Assembly (NCBI GenBank): GCA_964559835.1
Contig: CAZLJE010000011.1
Location: 62,001 to 126,000 of the forward strand
Direction of reading: 5' to 3'
Origin: DAISJI01 sp964559835
GTDB lineage: Bacteria; Acidobacteriota; Terriglobia; Terriglobales; Acidobacteriaceae
Length of the DNA: 64,000 nucleotides
Shown here: piece after piece, positions 60,418-64,000 of the stretch
Numbering within the stretch: the first letter of the stretch is position 1
Layout: every line of letters starts with the position of its first letter
Made by a program: the position numbers and the translations under genes
The notes under the pieces: model-generated
The model's input: the letters and a program-made list of their open reading frames with translations, nothing else
Database searches by the model: none
Told to the model about the DNA's origin: nothing

Positions 60418-60507
60418 GTAGGGAGGGCCCTCAACCAAAACACGACGGCGCCGCTGGTCCGTCGCAGGGGGATGCTGCTGGATTATGCTGCACCTGGGCG
60501 CTGCTTT

Positions 60508-62139
60508 TCAACGGGTGGCGGTTATTTTTTGATTAATAAGTGGTTCGCCTGAGAGATGCCTTTCGAAATCGTCGAAATCGTGCTCCAGTTGCGACTGTAA
60601 GCGTGCCCGCGGGCTGGACTCCAGGAATTGTGTACAGGACTGTGAAGTTGCCGTTCGGCACTGGGACACCGGGCGGAACTTGCGTGCGTCAGTCCAGTAG
60701 CTTTGGCCTGTGACAAAGGCGTGTTCCAGGCTGTTGCGCGCCATCATCTTCAGAGTGGCATAGCTGAGATGGTACGTCTCGATGGCTTTCAAATATTCCT
60801 GTTCACGTTCTGAGCGGGTGATGCCCATGTCGTCGGTCGCAAGTGAAACGGGAACGCTGTACTTGAGATAAGCCGGCAGCGGATGGTTGGCGCCGCTTGC
60901 GTGCAGGATGAGGTCATTGCTGGTCAGGCAGATCTCGACCAGCACCTGTTTGTCCGCCATCTCCTTCAGCAGCCCAACAGGGTCGCGCTCGTACATCATC
61001 GATGTGCCGTGGCCGATCCGTTCTGCGTGGCCGATCTCCACCGATTCGCGGATGTGATACCGCAGCGCTTCCGGCGACACCAGTTGCTGCGTTAATTCCC
61101 CTGCGTGCACGCTGAGGTGGACCTTCGGATAAATGCCTTTGAGGAACGCGAACATCTGCATGTGCAGCGAGAAGTCGCGCATCGCGACCGGACCGTCTTC
61201 AGGCCCGACCGGATCGACGCCGACTACGCGGGAATCAGCGGTGGCCATTTCGAAACCCGCGACCATCTCGGCGAAGACCTGCTCGCGCGCCAACCCGCGC
61301 GGCACCTGATACAGACAGCGGATTGTGACGTTGCATCCCGGGTCGGCGTTGAGGGATCCGCACCGCAGGACGTCGCGCATGCGTGTCTCGGCTTGATCGA
61401 GGGCAATGCGCGCGTCGGCGACTACGCGCTCGATCTGCTTATCGAGCAGTTTCTGGCGTTGCGACGCCATGTCTCCGTTCCAACCCATACCGGCGGCGAG
61501 CCGGGACGCCGCCCCGCCGTCACCTTCAAAGATGACCTCCAAATAGCTGACGCGGTCGTGCGCGGCTCGCGAAGCTACCTCGGCCAGCATGTCGCCTTCA
61601 TGGCCGTTCTTGGCGAGCGAGAACTTGGCGAACGAGTCGAAAAAGTGATCGTGAGCGGATTCGCCCGGCGCGGGAACGAAATCGCGCATCGACCACGCGT
61701 CGACGATCCGGCGGGCGAGATAGGGGTCGTAGAGCGCGCGGTTGGCAGGGACGTGGTTCCTGCTCTCGTCGCAGACCGGGTGAACCGGCGCGGGTTTGCC
61801 GTCCGGTCCGGGAGGAGGCGCGGGCTCCGGCTGAGAATCCCGAGGGACAGCCGCAAAGCTGCGATTGTCGATGCAGATGTTGTCGCGAGCGGCGTAACCG
61901 ATCAAGCTCTCGGCATAAACACTGCCGGTCAGGTGGATGTGCAGGTCTCCGCCCTTCGGCATGCGGCGGACGAACTCGAGCAGCAGGAGAGGATTGTCAC
62001 GGATCGAATCGAGATAGCGCTCGATGCTCCGAGTTGCGGCAGTCGCGCGCTTGGCCGGCGGCTGCTGCGCCGTTGCGGCAATAACAAGGGTCAGAAGGAC
62101 GATGGCAGTGCGCCCGGTACGTCCAAGCACAGTTCCCAT
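60508..62139 (-). CDS. Secreted adenosine deaminase-like enzyme
   Basis: The 543-residue exported protein (signal TAIVLLTLVIAATAQ) has the metal and catalytic motifs of the ADA family: DLHIHLTGS (H67, H69), SVHAGEL (His plus Glu), RIGHG (His) and LATDDMGI (paired Asp). It is longer than cytosolic ADA because of an insert between the first two motifs (including PEPAPPPGPDGKPAP) and a long C-terminus. It resembles the secreted ADGF/CECR1 type and probably deaminates extracellular adenosine or a related purine. Isolated gene. Confidence 0.86.
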   Translation of the reverse strand: MGTVLGRTGRTAIVLLTLVIAATAQQPPAKRATAATRSIERYLDSIRDNPLLLLEFVRRMPKGGDLHIHLTGSVYAESLIGYAARDNICIDNRSFAAVPRDSQPEPAPPPGPDGKPAPVHPVCDESRNHVPANRALYDPYLARRIVDAWSMRDFVPAPGESAHDHFFDSFAKFSLAKNGHEGDMLAEVASRAAHDRVSYLEVIFEGDGGAASRLAAGMGWNGDMASQRQKLLDKQIERVVADARIALDQAETRMRDVLRCGSLNADPGCNVTIRCLYQVPRGLAREQVFAEMVAGFEMATADSRVVGVDPVGPEDGPVAMRDFSLHMQMFAFLKGIYPKVHLSVHAGELTQQLVSPEALRYHIRESVEIGHAERIGHGTSMMYERDPVGLLKEMADKQVLVEICLTSNDLILHASGANHPLPAYLKYSVPVSLATDDMGITRSEREQEYLKAIETYHLSYATLKMMARNSLEHAFVTGQSYWTDARKFRPVSQCRTATSQSCTQFLESSPRARLQSQLEHDFDDFERHLSGEPLINQKITATR

Positions 62140-62196
62140 GGTTGCAGAGTAGCACGGTGAAGGCTCATGGCCGACCGCGCATACCTCATACGAAAC

Positions 62197-63366
62197 TTAC
62201 CTTTTTTCGACAATGACTCCGTGCTTCTTCAGCACTTCGAGTGTCTTGTCCAGCGGGAGCGCCTCGATGGTGTGACCGCGCGAGGTGACGCTCGTCGCCC
62301 GAAACAGCGAGTTGTAGATCGCCTCTTCGGTGGCCTCGATCGCCGCGAGGAAGAGCGGCGACATGGCTTCGTTGTCGAGGACGGGCCGGTTGCGATCGCG
62401 CATGGTCGAGAAGGCGATGACGAAGTCGCCGCTGCCGTTCGAACCCGAAGACCCGGTCCGCGCCAGGCCCATCATGGCGCGCGCGCCCAGCCGCTTGAGA
62501 TTGCGAGCGTCGACAGGCGCGTCGGTCGCGACCACGATCATGCAGGAACCCTTGGCATCGTCTTCCTTCGTGCTCCGTAGCCTGCCCTGAGCGGAGCCGA
62601 AGGGTGTCCTTTGTGGTGAATTTTGCAGTTGCTCGCGGAAGGCGTACTTGCCAAGTTCAACTCCGACCGGCGCGCCGGCGATCGACAGCACGCCGCCGAA
62701 ATTGGTCTGCACCAGTACGCCTACGGTGTAGCCTCCAAGCGAAGCGGGCAGCTTGCGCGATGACGTCCCGATCCCACCCTTCCATCCGAACGCGATCGTA
62801 CCGGTGCCCGCGCCGACGGTACCCTCCTCGACCGCGCCTGGTTTCGCGGACTTGATGGCGTTAAAGACGTCGTCGCGCGTGATCGGCCGCGAGCGGATGT
62901 CGTTCAGGTAGCCGTCGTTCGTCTCGCCGACCAGCGGATTGATGGACTGCACGTCTTCGTTCCCGGGTAGCGCCAGCATGTAGTCGATCAGGAAGTCGGC
63001 CACGCGTGGAACTGCCAAGGTGGACGTGAGCAGGATGGGCGTTTCGATCTCGCCGAGTTCATTGACCTGCGTGGACCCGGCGAGTTTGCCGAACGCGTTG
63101 CCGATGAATACTGCTCCCGGGACCTTGTCGCGGAAGAGGTTGCCGCTATGCGGCAGGATGGCTGTCACACCGGTGCGCACGTTGTCTCCGCGGATGATGG
63201 TGGTCTGGCCGACGAGAACGCCGGGAACGTCGGTGATGGCGTTGAGTTGGCCGGTCGGCAGCACTCCGACCGATACGCCGAGATCGCGCAGCCGCGGGCG
63301 CGGCACAGGATTCTGTCCGAGGAGCACCGTTGCGCAGAGCACAACCATCGTGAGGCGGCGAACCAT
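62197..63366 (-). CDS. P1-family peptidase (DmpA-like, N-terminal nucleophile)
   Basis: The 389-residue exported protein (signal MVRRLTMVVLCATVLLG) has the DmpA fold: NAITDVPGVLVGQTT, GFGW-like AFGWKGGIGTSSR, and AKGSCMIVVATDAP, where the enzyme self-cleaves before Ser to create the nucleophile. About 18 residues just before this site (PQRTPFGSAQGRLRSTKED) are read from a dispersed DNA repeat, an in-frame insert at the end of the alpha chain. The family releases N-terminal D- or beta-amino acids. It starts just after the stop of the upstream gene. Confidence 0.86.
   Translation of the reverse strand: MVRRLTMVVLCATVLLGQNPVPRPRLRDLGVSVGVLPTGQLNAITDVPGVLVGQTTIIRGDNVRTGVTAILPHSGNLFRDKVPGAVFIGNAFGKLAGSTQVNELGEIETPILLTSTLAVPRVADFLIDYMLALPGNEDVQSINPLVGETNDGYLNDIRSRPITRDDVFNAIKSAKPGAVEEGTVGAGTGTIAFGWKGGIGTSSRKLPASLGGYTVGVLVQTNFGGVLSIAGAPVGVELGKYAFREQLQNSPQRTPFGSAQGRLRSTKEDDAKGSCMIVVATDAPVDARNLKRLGARAMMGLARTGSSGSNGSGDFVIAFSTMRDRNRPVLDNEAMSPLFLAAIEATEEAIYNSLFRATSVTSRGHTIEALPLDKTLEVLKKHGVIVEKR
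62565..62605. repeat. Dispersed repeat inside the P1 peptidase gene
   Basis: CTTCGTGCTCCGTAG, CCTGCCCTGAGCGG and AGCCGAAGGG on the plus strand reverse-complement to the CCCTTCGGCTCCGCTCAGG-type element related to 13660-13716. It is in frame and codes a linker. Confidence 0.6.
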
Positions 63367-64000
63367 TCATTGTCCTTTCGCGGGCGTGTCGGGCGTCCGC
63401 GTCAACACCAGGTTGCGGACGCGTCCTGCTCCGAGAATTGCGGAGTCGATCCGATCTCCGTGAGCTTCAAAGGTTACGCGAATGCCGAAGTCGGTCATGA
63501 ACGTATCGCCGCCGGCGTGAAGCAGGTGCAGGCCGCGCCCGAACTTCGGTACGACCGCTAGTTCCCCGCCTTCGATCGCGACGCGGAACGTGGTATCGAG
63601 TTCATCGCTGTAGTAGGAGCCGGTATAGGCCGACAGATCGCGTTTGGGTGTCAGCACAAAGCGGCGAAATACTTGCGGCTTGCCCGTCGGTGGAACCACC
63701 TGCATCTCGTCGGCGCCGCTGAACACAATCTCCGTCTTTGAATTCGGGAACTGAAACCGGTCCGGACCGACTGCGTTCAAGGCGCGCAAGCCACCGATCA
63801 GCAGTTTCCCATCGCGCGCGGTGAAGCGCCGCAATTCCCCGGTGCCGGCGTTGGCGTACACACCCGCAAAACGTGCCAAATCGGATTCCAGGACTTGGAC
63901 CGGTTTCACCGGTTGCGGCGGCGGCTGCGGCGCCAGCAGTTTCGCGAGGATGATATCGGCGACGGCGTCAGCGCGGCGGTCAGGCGCGGCATCGGTGCGG
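63367..64000 (-). CDS. C-terminal part of a probable serine hydrolase (5' end outside window)
   Basis: The frame is open to the window edge with no stop, so the true start lies beyond 64000; the GTG at 63909 is probably internal. The visible 211 codons contain a Pro/Gln linker (APQPPPQP) then a beta-rich domain with LARFAGVYANAGTG and LSAYTGSYYSDELDTTF, each resembling the DUF/lipocalin-like repeats at the end of class C beta-lactamase-type serine hydrolases. The catalytic part is not visible, so the call is tentative. The P1 peptidase gene follows at once, suggesting co-expression for peptide processing. Confidence 0.6.
   Translation of the reverse strand, partial: RTDAAPDRRADAVADIILAKLLAPQPPPQPVKPVQVLESDLARFAGVYANAGTGELRRFTARDGKLLIGGLRALNAVGPDRFQFPNSKTEIVFSGADEMQVVPPTGKPQVFRRFVLTPKRDLSAYTGSYYSDELDTTFRVAIEGGELAVVPKFGRGLHLLHAGGDTFMTDFGIRVTFEAHGDRIDSAILGAGRVRNLVLTRTPDTPAKGQ

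Overview
This window looks like chromosome from a GC-rich Acidobacteriota bacterium (Terriglobia/Koribacter-like). I infer this from three gene families typical of that phylum: an ADOP-type permease beside a PadR regulator, Oar-like TonB-dependent receptors with an N-terminal carboxypeptidase-regulatory fold, and DUF3857-transglutaminase-TPR proteins. No rRNA, tRNA, CRISPR array or insertion sequence was found. No 16S or reference search was possible, so the taxonomy is inference.

Layout. 1-13 kb: end of a multi-rhodanese protein, an aldehyde dehydrogenase, rnhB with a DUF3857/transglutaminase/TPR protein, a Pat-like acyl-CoA synthetase/GNAT protein, a Lys/Ala-rich secreted protein, purN with a DUF4272-like gene, and a D-aminoacylase-like amidohydrolase. 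13-22 kb: a second amidohydrolase, a type IV pilin, an OmpR/HAMP-kinase pair and a MacAB-like efflux operon. 22-26 kb: a lone, visibly less GC-rich gene for a large ATPase with a nuclease-like N-terminus (STAND/Avs-like defence candidate), followed by repeat-rich non-coding DNA. 26-33 kb: ADOP permease/PadR and a three-gene c-type cytochrome operon. 33-42 kb: a broken ParE-type toxin with its antitoxin, TetR, an Oar-like receptor, then SDR, KAS III-like protein, alpha/beta hydrolase and AMP-ligase. 42-48 kb: trpC-trpF-trpB-trpA-chorismate mutase-aroF, feeding chorismate supply into tryptophan (trpE, trpD and trpG are not here), convergent with a TSUP/DoxX pair. 48-64 kb: a DUF885-like putative metallopeptidase, a TonB-receptor remnant, a two-subunit molybdenum hydroxylase, a glycoside hydrolase, hemerythrin, a cold-shock protein, a PEP-CTERM protein, a Ser/Thr kinase-TPR protein, a secreted adenosine deaminase-like enzyme, a P1 peptidase and the end of a probable serine hydrolase.

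The most unusual signal is non-coding. At about ten places gene boundaries carry short arrays of 7-nt words (10-nt words at two sites, 8-nt at one). Most are arranged as a left arm and a reverse-complementary right arm. The word differs at every locus, but the 7-nt period and palindromic design recur. The arrays overlap stop codons, abut start codons, and in one case lie in frame inside a coding sequence. This looks like one shared generating process rather than copies of one element. Other dispersed hairpins also overlap gene ends.

Genes working together: pili with an adjacent two-component system; MacAB-like export; an outer-membrane cytochrome/barrel fusion with multihaem partners; a possible acyl-condensation cassette under TetR; and the trp/aro operon. 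Several genes are decayed: the ParE toxin, one TonB receptor and one small membrane protein.
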